Below, piece after piece: positions 1-7,274 of a DNA stretch of 64,000 nt (position 1 is the first letter of the stretch; the number at the start of each line of letters is the position of its first letter). Position numbers and translations under genes: made by a program. Source of the stretch: Salinibaculum rarum (GTDB taxonomy: Archaea > Halobacteriota > Halobacteria > Halobacteriales > Haloarculaceae); NCBI RefSeq assembly GCF_030505615.1, contig NZ_CP129992.1, positions 372,001-436,000 of the forward strand, written 5' to 3'. The notes beneath the pieces are model-generated. The model was not told where the DNA came from. It saw nothing but the letters and a program-made list of their open reading frames with translations, and did not search any database.

Positions 1-636
1 ATCTCCCTGCAGATGGGCGGTGACGTGACGCTGCTCTCGCCGAAAGACCACGAAGAGTTCGAGCAGACGCTCTACCGGGCGATTCTCGACCAGCAGGTGA
101 TTCTCGCCAAACACCCCGCCGTCGAGGGCGGAGTCGTCCAGGACACGGGCTGGGAGAAGGGCCGGCTGAAAATCGACGACGGCGAGGTGAACCTGGCAAT
201 CGCGACGGGACAGTTCGTCGAAATCGAAATCGACGACGTGGGGACCGTCGAGCAAAACGAAGCGACGATCAAGGGCGACGAGCGGCCGCTCATCGAAGTC
301 GAGCACACCGACAAGGAGGGGACGGCCGTCGAGACGCACATCTCGGGAACTCCACAGCACGTGATGGTGCTTGCGTCGTTGCTCCGGAAAGGCGAGCAGA
401 AAAACACCACGGACGCGGAGCTTTCCGACCGGGAGAGCGAAGTGTTGATGGCGCTTTACTCCGGGGTGTCGCCGTTCCAGATTCCGGAGTTTGTCGGGAT
501 GGACGTCGACACCGTCGAGGACATCTTCGACGACCTCGTCGAACAGGGGATTCTCGAGGAGCAACGGACGCGGCGGGAAGTCCAGTTGAAAGCGCGGGGC
601 CGACACATCGCGAGTGAAGCGATGGACGAAGCGTAG
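1..636 (+). CDS. cheF: CheF-family taxis protein, 5'-truncated by the window edge
   Basis: The reading frame is open from the first base, so the true start lies upstream. The visible 211 residues resemble the C-terminal two thirds of the 292-residue CheF encoded at 1113-1991: a beta-rich part with 'RPLIEVEH', then a helical 'EVLMALYSGVSPFQ' segment matching 'EILVALYSGAGQEG', and a winged-helix-like end. CheF proteins (former DUF439) link the archaeal Che system (CheY, CheD, CheC2) to the archaellum motor. Two CheF paralogues on opposite strands are known from the Halobacterium taxis region, so the rest of a che/arl cluster probably lies left of this window. Family membership is firm by similarity to the neighbour; which paralogue this is remains an inference. 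Confidence 0.82.
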   Translation: MSLQMGGDVTLLSPKDHEEFEQTLYRAILDQQVILAKHPAVEGGVVQDTGWEKGRLKIDDGEVNLAIATGQFVEIEIDDVGTVEQNEATIKGDERPLIEVEHTDKEGTAVETHISGTPQHVMVLASLLRKGEQKNTTDAELSDRESEVLMALYSGVSPFQIPEFVGMDVDTVEDIFDDLVEQGILEEQRTRREVQLKARGRHIASEAMDEA

Positions 637-651
637 CGAGCGGTCGACCGC

Positions 652-1032
652 TCAGGCGAGTTCAGTCGTGATGTCAGTAGAGGTGACCATCCCGACGTAG
701 TCGCCGTGTTCGTCGATGACCGGGAGGTGTTTGATGCCGAAGTTGGTCATCATCGACGCGACTTCGGTCAACTCGAGTGTCTTCGTGACCCGTTCGACCG
801 GCGCCGTCATGACCTCCTCGACGCGAACGTCCCCGGGGGACCCCTCTTCGGCGACGACGTCGACGACGTCGGTCGTCGTGATAATCCCCGACGAACTTCC
901 CGGAATGAATAGTCCGTTGATGTTGTTTTCGCGCATCTTCTGTGCCGCTTCCGTGATACTCGCGTCGGACGAGATAGTCTCCAGTGGCGTCGACATGACG
1001 TCCGCAACGCGGACTGTGGTATCAGTACCCAT
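652..1032 (-). CDS. CBS-domain pair protein (126 aa)
   Basis: A small soluble protein made almost only of two tandem CBS motifs: residues about 8-60 ('VADVMSTPLETISSDASI' onward) and about 68-126 ('VEEVMTAPVERV', ending 'GMVTSTDITTEL'). CBS pairs bind adenosyl ligands such as AMP, ATP or SAM and act as energy or ionic sensors. The ATG at 1032 (MGTDTTVRV) is preferred to the longer upstream frame because the first 28 extra residues have no domain character and shadow the CheF spacer. It lies between two cheF genes and only 15 bp after the convergent partial cheF. A role in taxis is suggested by position alone; stand-alone CBS proteins are common in haloarchaea. Confidence 0.85.
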   Translation of the reverse strand: MGTDTTVRVADVMSTPLETISSDASITEAAQKMRENNINGLFIPGSSSGIITTTDVVDVVAEEGSPGDVRVEEVMTAPVERVTKTLELTEVASMMTNFGIKHLPVIDEHGDYVGMVTSTDITTELA

Positions 1033-1112
1033 GAGACGACAAACGATGTCCACCGGCTTTGTCTTTTCTCTCTCGGCCCAACCCACACGGTGGGCCTGTC
1101 CCAGCCTGTGAC

Positions 1113-1991
1113 TCACGCGTTGACGTCTTCGAGGTGGTTGCTGACGACGACCCGCCCTTTCGGGGTGAGTTTCGTCCCGTCTCTGGCGTCGACGACGAGT
1201 CCGTCGTCTTCGAGTTGGTTGAGCAACATCGTCACCTGTGAGGAGTCCTTGCCGACGACGTTCGCAAGCGAGAGCCCTTCCTGACCGGCGCCCGAGTACA
1301 GCGCGACGAGAATTTCCTTTTTGTCTCCGGAGAGTTCCACGTCGCGAAGTTCCGACATCAACTCGGAGTACTCGAGTCGGAGATAGCGGCCGAGAATCGA
1401 CATCTTTCGTGGCGATTCGGTGGCCGCCATCGTCATCGTCGACTGGCCCTTGTACATGTGCCGGACCTCGATGACCGGGCGTTTGGCACCGCCGATTTTA
1501 CGCGAGGAGCGTTCGAAGCCGGTAATCGTCGACAGCCCGATGTCGATGGTCTCGGCGCTGCTCTTGAACCGGACGGTGCGTGGCTGCAAGAAGAGTTTGG
1601 CGGGTTTGTACTCGGCATCGGTGACCCGCCCACCGAGCCGTGCCGGGTGCTTGATGGTCATGTCCGTGCCGTTCAGGACGGCCTTGAACAGGACCGTCGA
1701 GAACTTGTCTATCTTCTCCTCGCCGGCCTCGACGGCGGCGACGTGACGATTGCCGTTGTGCTCGAAGGCGATGGTCACCGTCGCGTCGAAAAAGTCACCC
1801 AGGTCTTCGGGCACCTGCCCGACGGCGATGTCGAAAATCGACGTGAGCGGAATCGTCGCTCTCTCCTCGTCGTTGGCCGCGAGAACGAGTCGCTTCTGGC
1901 TCAACAGCACCCGCCCTTTCACGGGTTCACCCCTGGCCGTGCTCTCGGAGTTGAATTTCGCGACGAAATCGGCAATCACTGATTCCGACAT
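1113..1991 (-). CDS. cheF: Taxis protein CheF
   Basis: Full-length CheF of 292 residues. It starts MSESVIADFVAKFNS, has two beta-rich PH-like halves (about 15-120 and 120-220; 'KRPVIEVRHMYKGQS' marks the second), and ends in a winged-helix-like part with 'KKEILVALYSGAGQEGLSL'. CheF connects the bacterial-type chemotaxis proteins to the archaellum switch and is needed for directional switching. Compared with the other CheF at 1-636 it keeps the same ending organisation but has a more basic core. The ATG at 1991 has no competing upstream start in frame. It is separated by 80 bp from the downstream CBS gene on the same strand, so the two could be cotranscribed. Confidence 0.9.
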   Translation of the reverse strand: MSESVIADFVAKFNSESTARGEPVKGRVLLSQKRLVLAANDEERATIPLTSIFDIAVGQVPEDLGDFFDATVTIAFEHNGNRHVAAVEAGEEKIDKFSTVLFKAVLNGTDMTIKHPARLGGRVTDAEYKPAKLFLQPRTVRFKSSAETIDIGLSTITGFERSSRKIGGAKRPVIEVRHMYKGQSTMTMAATESPRKMSILGRYLRLEYSELMSELRDVELSGDKKEILVALYSGAGQEGLSLANVVGKDSSQVTMLLNQLEDDGLVVDARDGTKLTPKGRVVVSNHLEDVNA

Positions 1992-2085
1992 GGGGTGGCG
2001 TTACTGTCCCGTAGAAGTGGACGGATATTGAGCGTTTCGTGCCAGTATCAGTTGAGAAAATGACACGGACGGACTGAGACGGGAC

Positions 2086-2517
2086 TCACTCGCCGAGATC
2101 CCGGGCGATGTCTGCCAACGACGACGATGGCGGGTCGAGCGCCTCGTAGACGACGCGCTCGCCCGTCTGGCGGAGACCGAACTGGTAGCCTGCGGTCACC
2201 ACGTCTATTTCCAGTGGGTCACCGACCGACAGGCCGGCGTCGTCGACCCACGTCTGGAGGTGGTTCTCGCCTTCGCCGCCGGTCCGGGCAGCCTGCGCGT
2301 CGAAAAACGCACCACGAACCTCGTGACCACCGTCAAGCGAGTCGGTCACCTGCGCGTGGTACGTGTCACCACCAAACGAGAGGCGTATCACGTCTCCCAC
2401 AGTCACGTCGAGGGCGTCGGGCAGTGGGATTCGCGGGCGGCCGGTTCGGCCGACCTGCTTGCGATGGGTCCGATGGCTGGGGACCGCTTCGTGGTCAGAG
2501 GGAACGCGGTCGCTCAC
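2086..2517 (-). CDS. Conserved haloarchaeal hypothetical protein
   Basis: A 143-residue soluble acidic protein with no membrane segment or recognised catalytic motif. The N-terminal part has a short basic stretch ([19 protein letters not shown]) and then a beta-rich segment ('[20 protein letters not shown]') that looks like a small barrel fold. The ATG overlaps the stop codon of the upstream ribosomal protein S6e gene by 4 bp (ATGA), so the two are translationally coupled in one transcript. That position suggests a translation- or RNA-related housekeeping role, but this is inference. It resembles an uncharacterised family restricted to haloarchaea. Confidence 0.75.
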   Translation of the reverse strand: MSDRVPSDHEAVPSHRTHRKQVGRTGRPRIPLPDALDVTVGDVIRLSFGGDTYHAQVTDSLDGGHEVRGAFFDAQAARTGGEGENHLQTWVDDAGLSVGDPLEIDVVTAGYQFGLRQTGERVVYEALDPPSSSLADIARDLGE

Positions 2518-2897
2518 TCCTCGGTGAGCAGGTCCGCGACCGAGTCGTCACCGCTTTCGGTGATTTTGGCGTTGATCTGGCGCGTGTTGTCGCTGATTTC
2601 GCGCCCGCGGACGGTCACACGCTTTCGCTCGCCGTCGGTCTGGGGCTTGTAGCCGGTGCCGCCCGTGAGCAGGACGTTCTTGAGGTCCGGGCCGAGCACG
2701 TCTTCGCGCATCGGTCGCCCGGCGTCGTCCGAGCCACCGGTGATTTCGAGGGTGTACCCCGAGAGTCCGACGGCGCTGCCGTCGACGTCTTCGCCGATTT
2801 CCTTGCCGATAAAGCGGTTTGCGTCCTGGTCCGAGGCATCTACCTGGTAGGTCATGCCGTCCTCCGGGTTGGAGACGGCGACGGTGAATTCTGCCAT
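2514..2897 (-). CDS. rps6e: 30S ribosomal protein S6e
   Basis: A 127-residue small-subunit protein unique to archaea and eukaryotes. The sequence starts [19 protein letters not shown] and carries the S6e hallmarks '[20 protein letters not shown]', a 'GTGYKP' loop and '[13 protein letters not shown]'. Length is normal for the archaeal protein, which lacks the long phosphorylated tail of eukaryotic S6. The ATG at 2897 is chosen because a longer in-frame reading to 3224 adds 109 residues with no ribosomal similarity that antisense the neighbouring gene. The stop overlaps the start of the next gene on the same strand. Confidence 0.95.
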   Translation of the reverse strand: MAEFTVAVSNPEDGMTYQVDASDQDANRFIGKEIGEDVDGSAVGLSGYTLEITGGSDDAGRPMREDVLGPDLKNVLLTGGTGYKPQTDGERKRVTVRGREISDNTRQINAKITESGDDSVADLLTEE

Positions 2898-2990
2898 TGT
2901 CCACCTGAAACCGGTCTGGCCTAAAAAGCCCACCTGTTTCCACTCGCCGTGACCCCAACGCCTATTGACCGGGGTGGCACACTCATCCGC

Positions 2991-3218
2991 ATGCACGATG
3001 CCCTCCACGCCCCACCCTGGGGTAACCTCTGGCGCCACCTCGTCACGACGTACCTGTTCTTTCTGGCTATCGGCTTCACCGCCGCGATGCTGACTGATTT
3101 CGACGGGTCCACAGGCTGGCAGTGGAGCGGCGGACTGTTGGTGATAGCCGCCGTCGCCTACGTCCTCGCGGCCGTCGTCGTCTGGTCGGACATCCCCTGG
3201 CCCGGCGACCCCGAATAG
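2991..3218 (+). CDS. Small two-helix membrane protein
   Basis: A 75-residue protein with an amphipathic N-terminus ([18 protein letters not shown]) followed by two hydrophobic helices, about residues 16-33 and 44-63, and a short acidic tail ending [10 protein letters not shown]. It is predicted to sit in the cytoplasmic membrane. The ATG at 2991 is preferred to one at 2949, because the extra 14 residues are non-conserved in character and cover the spacer to the divergent S6e gene. No function can be assigned. Small proteins of this form are frequent in haloarchaea. Confidence 0.65.
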   Translation: MHDALHAPPWGNLWRHLVTTYLFFLAIGFTAAMLTDFDGSTGWQWSGGLLVIAAVAYVLAAVVVWSDIPWPGDPE

Positions 3219-3231
3219 AGACAAAAAAAAC

Positions 3232-3657
3232 TCACACCGACTCGGCCGCCACTATCGTCGACACACGCGCGTTCTCTTTGAGTCGGATACCCGCCCCACC
3301 GACGGAAAGTGGAACGCGGGGCAGTTCAGTGACTGTAAGCGTCGGGTGGAACGCACCCCGAGCGAGCAGTTCGTCCCGAGTCTGGAGCGTGAACGTCATC
3401 GCTGTCTCCGGGACGAACTCGTTGTATTCGAGGAGATACTGCCCGGCGTCGAGGTGCCACCACTCGTAGTCGTCGTCCGGGTTCCGTTTCTCACCCGGGA
3501 CCGGCATCGTCTCGGCCGGTTCGAGTTCGCCGCCACCGAAATCGACCCGTCCAGGCTCGGCTATCTCGGACACCTCGGCGACGGTCAAATCGAGGCCCCG
3601 CCCCTCGGTCTGTGTCGGTTCGTGGACGATACCCTCGACGAACTGGGTGTAGTCCAT
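3232..3657 (-). CDS. dUTPase/dCTP-deaminase-fold protein
   Basis: A 141-residue protein of the dCTP deaminase/dUTPase superfamily. Visible family features are 'GLDLTVAEV' (the NGxDL-type strand), '[12 protein letters not shown]', '[17 protein letters not shown]' (related to the PRSSLAR motif III) and the end '[18 protein letters not shown]', a glycine-rich C-terminal arm. Canonical members hydrolyse dUTP or deaminate dCTP to supply dUMP. This copy is diverged from the more typical dUTPase at 13695-14159, so its substrate is uncertain. The ATG at 3657 starts [19 protein letters not shown]; the longer frame runs antisense to the mobile element. The TnpB stop codon lies only 29 bp upstream, so its native promoter may have been displaced. 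Confidence 0.8.
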   Translation of the reverse strand: MDYTQFVEGIVHEPTQTEGRGLDLTVAEVSEIAEPGRVDFGGGELEPAETMPVPGEKRNPDDDYEWWHLDAGQYLLEYNEFVPETAMTFTLQTRDELLARGAFHPTLTVTELPRVPLSVGGAGIRLKENARVSTIVAAESV

Positions 3658-3686
3658 GTGTGGCCATCCGACAGCCAGCGAGTGAA

Positions 3687-4946
3687 CTACCCCACCCTGC
3701 TCGCGCTGACGCGCTCGCTGAGGGTGGGGCTTCCTGCTTCCACGACGCGCTTTGCAGGAACCGGGGAGGTACCCACAGGGAGCGCAGTCTCCACAGGCGT
3801 TTCTTCGGAGTGACCCACTCCTAGTTTGGAAAGTCCGAGAGAAAGGATATTCCACGCTGCGTTTGCGTCTCTGTCCGCCTCGAAACCACAGGCTGGACAG
3901 GAGTGTTCACGCACCCACAGCGGTTTGTCGGTTTCGACGCCACACTGAGCGCACTCTTTGGTGGTGCCGTCGGGTTCAACTTCCACGAAGTGCGTGCCTT
4001 CCCGCTCGCACTTCGTTTCGAGCATATCGGTGAATGTGTTCCACGCCGCCGACGCCGTGTTGCGGCTGTTACCCGGCGATTCCAGCATGGCTTTCACGTT
4101 GAGGTCTTCGACGGCGACCAGTTCGTACTCTCGGGCGTAGTATGCCGAGAGTTTGTGCAGGAAATCACGCCGCTTGCGCTTAATGTCGAGATGACACTCT
4201 GCTACCGTCTGTCGTTGCTTCTCCCAGTTGTTCGACTCGTACTCTTTGCGCGAGAACTTCCGTTGCTCTCGTTCGAGCCTGTCGCGTTCTTCCGAGAGGT
4301 GGAGTGATTCGACTGCCGTCCCGTCAGTATCATGGGCATACTTCAGAATGCCCACGTCGATGCCGACCATCTCCTCGGCGTCGATCTCCTCCAGCGGTGG
4401 CTTCGCTGGCGGTTCTGTGTCCATCTCGATGCCGAAGATGGCGAACCACTCGCCAGTTTTCTCTTTTTTGAGCGTGACTTCTTTGACGGTGGCGTCCTCG
4501 GGCAGCGGTCGGTGCAGTTCGATGGGAATGTCTGCGAGTTTCGACAGCGACAACACGGTCTGGCCACCCTTCTTGTCGAGTTCGAAGCCAGACTGGTTGT
4601 AGGTGAAACTGCGAAACTCGCGTGGTGATTTCCATCGGAGTTCACCAACCTTGTAGCCCTGTTCTTTGAGTTTCCCGAGTGCGTTGATATTCTTCGCAAT
4701 CCGCATGACGGTGGGCTGAAGCACTTTCGAGTAGATGTCGGTGAGTGCGTCCCACCAGTCTTTGAGGTCGGGAAGCTCGTCACGGATTTTCCGGACACGC
4801 TGTTTGACGGTGCCCTCGTCTTCGGGAATCTGGTTGAAGCGGTACAGGGCGTGGTTATAGAGTTGGCGACAGGTATCGCGGTGGTAGTCCAGCGTCTCAC
4901 GCTGGCTTTCGGTCGGCCTGAGGCGATACCTGTAGTTGTAGTTCAT
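3687..4946 (-). CDS. tnpB: RNA-guided endonuclease TnpB (IS605 OrfB family)
   Basis: A 419-residue TnpB. The N-terminal HTH/OrfB part begins 'YRYRLRPTESQRETL'. The RuvC-like catalytic residues are present: D197 in 'GIDVGILKYA', E280 in 'AVEDLNVKAM' and the Asp pair in 'FEADRDANAAWN' (about 358-360). A zinc ribbon sits between (C332-x2-C335, C350-x2-C353). All key residues are intact, so the nuclease is likely active. TnpB cuts DNA guided by an RNA made from its own 3' end, promoting retention of the element. The ATG lies 3 bp after the stop of a 43-residue RHH-like gene, which indicates cotranslation. The C-terminal tail encodes a GC-rich hairpin, which explains its low-complexity sequence. 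Confidence 0.93.
   Translation of the reverse strand: MNYNYRYRLRPTESQRETLDYHRDTCRQLYNHALYRFNQIPEDEGTVKQRVRKIRDELPDLKDWWDALTDIYSKVLQPTVMRIAKNINALGKLKEQGYKVGELRWKSPREFRSFTYNQSGFELDKKGGQTVLSLSKLADIPIELHRPLPEDATVKEVTLKKEKTGEWFAIFGIEMDTEPPAKPPLEEIDAEEMVGIDVGILKYAHDTDGTAVESLHLSEERDRLEREQRKFSRKEYESNNWEKQRQTVAECHLDIKRKRRDFLHKLSAYYAREYELVAVEDLNVKAMLESPGNSRNTASAAWNTFTDMLETKCEREGTHFVEVEPDGTTKECAQCGVETDKPLWVREHSCPACGFEADRDANAAWNILSLGLSKLGVGHSEETPVETALPVGTSPVPAKRVVEAGSPTLSERVSASRVG
3690..3729 (-). ncRNA. Right-end hairpin, candidate TnpB omega-RNA scaffold 3' end
   Basis: A perfect 9-bp outer stem (CCCCACCCT / AGGGTGGGG) encloses an inner GCGC-TGAC-GCGC stem. The whole hairpin lies inside the last codons of tnpB (…SPTLSERVSASRVG) and abuts its TAG stop. 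In IS605-type elements the RNA that guides TnpB derives from the transposon right end overlapping the 3' end of the gene, and sense-overlapping transcripts of IS1341-type transposase genes have been reported in Halobacterium. The position and structure fit such an RNA; its extent is inferred. Confidence 0.5.
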
Positions 4947-4949
4947 AGG

Positions 4950-5081
4950 CTATGAGTCGCGTTCTTCGATAAGTTCATCCAGTTGTTCTTGGACGAACGA
5001 GGATAGATTCAGGTGGTTTTCCTGAATCCATTCTTCTTGGTCTTCTCGGATGGTGATTGTCTTCCGTTTCACCGTATGCAT
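4950..5081 (-). CDS. Small ribbon-helix-helix-like protein upstream of tnpB (43 aa)
   Basis: An unbroken 44-codon frame from ATG at 5081 to TAG at 4950, beginning MHTVKRKTITIREDQEEWIQ. The pattern is an alternating basic/hydrophobic strand (VKRKTITI), then two helices (REDQEEWIQEN and LSSFVQEQLDELIEER) joined by a short turn. This is the layout of CopG/Arc-type ribbon-helix-helix DNA-binding proteins. It ends 3 bp before the tnpB start. A palindrome covers its own start codon (5073-5089), as expected for an autoregulator. A role as repressor of the TnpB unit is inferred from fold, size and position. The gene is short enough to be missed by automatic annotation. Confidence 0.7.
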   Translation of the reverse strand: MHTVKRKTITIREDQEEWIQENHLNLSSFVQEQLDELIEERDS

Positions 5082-5089
5082 ACTATACG
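5073..5089. promoter_or_regulatory. Palindrome over the RHH start codon (candidate autoregulatory operator)
   Basis: The top strand reads CGTATGCATACTATACG: the arms CGTAT and ATACG flank the centre, and a perfect 10-bp palindrome GTATGCATAC lies at 5074-5083, covering the ATG of the small RHH-like gene at 5079-5081. RHH repressors bind short inverted repeats in their own promoters. An A/T-rich stretch upstream (5085-5105) may hold the TATA box. Confidence 0.45.
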
Positions 5090-5173
5090 TTTGATGCTTA
5101 ATGTATGCTTGGATTACGTGCGCCTGTGGGCCGGGAATAGAACAATGTATGGAAGACGATGACGGCGCTGTAT

Positions 5174-5234
5174 CCCCTCCCTACTGCGCTCCTTGTCCGC
5201 TGGCGCGGACTGCGGTGCTCCTTGAGGGAGGGGG
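5174..5234. repeat. GC-rich hairpin beyond the TnpB unit (left end or relic of another right end)
   Basis: Outer arms CCCCTCCCT (5174-5182) and AGGGAGGGG (5225-5233) enclose an inner GTCCGC-TGGC-GCGGAC stem (5195-5210). The outer stem matches the design of the 3690-3729 hairpin in the tnpB 3' end, including the following CTT on the top strand. It may be the left-end hairpin of this element or the leftover right end of a second, lost TnpB copy. Confidence 0.5.
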
Positions 5235-5326
5235 CTTAGCGCCTGAAATTAGCTAAAACGTGGGGCGCGCGAAAGAGCGTGAGAGTTACCCCCACGATAT
5301 TTGCGACTGGCACGAGAGGACCGCCC

Positions 5327-6232
5327 ATGGAACTCACCCAGCGAGCTGTCACAACCCCTGACGGCGCGACACTCAACGTCTGGGAGCGGGCCCCAGACGA
5401 CGCAACCGAGGCGGTCCTGTTCGTTCACGGCATCATCACGAACGCTCGCGGACTCTTTGTCACGCCCGTCGCAGACGACACCTCCTACTCGTGGGTCCAC
5501 GGCGCGTCCGACCACGGGCGGGCGGCCTTTGCGATGGACCAGCGGGGCTACGGCGACAGCGACCCCCTCCCGGAGATGGACGAGCCACCGGAAGCCAACG
5601 GCCCGCCAAACCGCGCCGCAGACGCCGCAAGCGACATCGGAACGGTCGTCGACTGGCTCCGCGAGGACTTCGACACCGTCCATCTGGTCGGCGTCTCCTG
5701 GGGGTCACACACGACGGGGCACTATCTCGCACGCGCGGGCGCGTACGTCGACTCACTGGTCCACTGTGCGCCGGTGTACGAACCGGCCTACGACTTCCAG
5801 ACTGCACTCGGGGCGCTCGGTATCGACGACTACGACGTGGGCTGGTTCGAACAGGACCGCGAGACGGTGCGTGCGCGTTCGGACCACCCCGAACACGTCT
5901 TCGACGCCATCTGGCGCTCACAGGTCGAATCGACGCAGGGCATCGACGAGGACCGGTTCAAAGTGCAAGCGGGTGGCATCGCCGACTGGGCAGACTCGAC
6001 GGCGGGCGACCCGGTCTGGAACCCCGCGGATATCGACGTGCCGACGATGGTCTTCTACGGCAGCGACGACGAGATTGCCGACCGCCAGGGGTCGCTTGCG
6101 TGTTTCGACCGGCTCACCCACCCCGACAGCGAGTACGTCGAACTGGCCGGCGTCGACCACTACATGATGCACGGCCGGCGCCGACAGGAGGTGTTCGAGG
6201 TGACCAGCGATTTCCAGGACCGGGTGGCGTAG
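5327..6232 (+). CDS. Alpha/beta hydrolase
   Basis: A 301-residue soluble alpha/beta-hydrolase. The oxyanion-hole motif 'LFVHGIITNARG' is near residues 31-42, the nucleophile elbow is 'GVSWGSH' with Ser124, an acidic residue follows strand 7 in 'FYGSDDEIADRQG' (about 247-249), and the catalytic His is in 'GVDHYMMHG' (about 278). The triad is complete, so esterase or lipase-like hydrolysis of a small ester or amide is likely, but the substrate cannot be told. The ATG at 5327 is preferred over an alternative start 48 bp upstream, which would add residues with no fold. It stands alone; the 90 bp upstream separate it from the TnpB unit. Confidence 0.88.
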   Translation: MELTQRAVTTPDGATLNVWERAPDDATEAVLFVHGIITNARGLFVTPVADDTSYSWVHGASDHGRAAFAMDQRGYGDSDPLPEMDEPPEANGPPNRAADAASDIGTVVDWLREDFDTVHLVGVSWGSHTTGHYLARAGAYVDSLVHCAPVYEPAYDFQTALGALGIDDYDVGWFEQDRETVRARSDHPEHVFDAIWRSQVESTQGIDEDRFKVQAGGIADWADSTAGDPVWNPADIDVPTMVFYGSDDEIADRQGSLACFDRLTHPDSEYVELAGVDHYMMHGRRRQEVFEVTSDFQDRVA

Positions 6233-6277
6233 GCTCAGCACGCCGCAGGGAAGGGGACCCTTCGAACCGGGAGTCGC

Positions 6278-6949
6278 TCACGCAACTACCGTCCGGCAGA
6301 CAGTACGAAGGTCAGCCAGCGAGGAGAGTTCGTAGGTCGCAGTCGGTCGCGGGTCGTAATTCGTCCGGTGGGGCCGGCGGACGAACGCAGAGTCGATACC
6401 GAGGTCGGCGGCCGCAGCCATGTCGACGCCGCTGTCGCCGACGTAGAGCGGATTGGTCGCATCGGGGTCGCGGATAGCCCGGTGCAGGTAATGGGAGTTT
6501 GGCTTCATCCGCACGAGCCCGTCCAGCGACGGTTCCCGGCCGTACTGTGTCTCGACGGCATCGTCGAAACCGAAGTGGTCGACGAGAAAGTCGATGGTCT
6601 CCTGTTGATTGTTGCTGACGATACCGACAGAAGGGTCGATACCCTGCAAGATATCGACGTCGTCGTAGGCGTGTTTGCGACCGGCCCGTATTTCGTGGCG
6701 CTGTGCGCGGGCGGCGTGGGCCTCCCGGCGCTGCCAGAACTCGTCGCTGTTGACGCCGTAGCGTTCGCATGTTCGAACGAGGCCAGACAGACTGTAGCCA
6801 TCCAGCCGGTCGAGGTGGGTGTCGGCGACGTCGGTGACGCCGAGGTCGTGGAAGGCGAGTTGACTCGCTCGATGCCAGAGGCGACGGTCTGTCGGCGTCA
6901 CCAGCACCCCGTCGTTGTCGAAGATGATGGCGTCGTAGTCCATCACCAC
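6278..6949 (-). CDS. HAD-superfamily hydrolase (phosphoglycolate phosphatase-like)
   Basis: A 221-223-residue HAD phosphatase. Motif I is 'IIFDNDGVL' near the N-terminus, motif II is 'VGIVSNNQQ' (Ser/Asn), a Lys for motif III is in 'RMKPNSHYL', and motif IV is 'LYVGDSGVDMAAA' with the acidic pair. A helical C1 cap lies between motifs I and II. The family dephosphorylates small phosphate esters; the closest form is phosphoglycolate phosphatase/beta-phosphoglucomutase-like, but the substrate is not determined. Start options are the ATG at 6949 or the internal ATG at 6943 (MDYDAII), two codons later. It converges on the alpha/beta hydrolase with a 45-bp gap. Confidence 0.87.
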   Translation of the reverse strand: MVMDYDAIIFDNDGVLVTPTDRRLWHRASQLAFHDLGVTDVADTHLDRLDGYSLSGLVRTCERYGVNSDEFWQRREAHAARAQRHEIRAGRKHAYDDVDILQGIDPSVGIVSNNQQETIDFLVDHFGFDDAVETQYGREPSLDGLVRMKPNSHYLHRAIRDPDATNPLYVGDSGVDMAAAADLGIDSAFVRRPHRTNYDPRPTATYELSSLADLRTVCRTVVA

Positions 6950-7033
6950 AGCGGTCGCGCGGTTACCGCAAAAGCGTCGCTATGACCACTATACGGTCAT
7001 CAATAGACCACTGTAGAGGTCCGAGCGCGCGCG

Positions 7034-7270
7034 TCAGGACCCGTCACCGCTCAGCCATGCCATCTCCTCGCGAAGTTCCTCCTGGGTCAACCCGAAGAAC
7101 TCGGCGGCGTCAGCAAACGAAAACGCCGACGGGTCCTTGCCAAAGCGCAGTGCCGTCAGGCGAGCGTACTCGTCCTCGGTGATGGTCCCGGCGTCGAGTT
7201 TCGCCTGGAGGCGGCGCTCCGCCAGTGATGTGTCGTCTGCCAGTCCCGACTCGGTGTCGTCTCCACCCAT
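7034..7270 (-). CDS. Small SHOCT-like hypothetical protein
   Basis: A 78-residue acidic, helical protein. The segment 'RRLQAKLDAGTITEDEYARL' resembles the short SHOCT-type oligomerisation motif, followed by a second helical segment 'FFGLTQEELREEMAWL'. There is no signal peptide or membrane helix. It starts 4 bp downstream of the M29 aminopeptidase stop, so the two are almost certainly cotranscribed. Function is unknown. Confidence 0.65.
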   Translation of the reverse strand: MGGDDTESGLADDTSLAERRLQAKLDAGTITEDEYARLTALRFGKDPSAFSFADAAEFFGLTQEELREEMAWLSGDGS

Positions 7271-7274
7271 CTCT

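Larger units (their letters stand above)
3687..5234 (-). mobile_element. IS200/IS605-type element with TnpB but no TnpA
   Basis: This unit comprises tnpB (3687-4946), a small upstream RHH-like gene (4950-5081) and hairpins at both sides: 3690-3729 inside the tnpB 3' end and 5174-5233 beyond the small gene. Both hairpins have an outer stem of the form CCCCWCCCT...AGGGWGGGG followed by CTT. No Y1 transposase gene is present, so it is an IS1341-like, non-autonomous unit. Exact ends are not certain: the right end is probably at or just past the tnpB stop near 3680-3689, and the left end probably near 5234-5240. The guide part of an associated RNA would start just after the 3690-3729 hairpin and read into the dUTPase-like gene. 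Confidence 0.65.
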
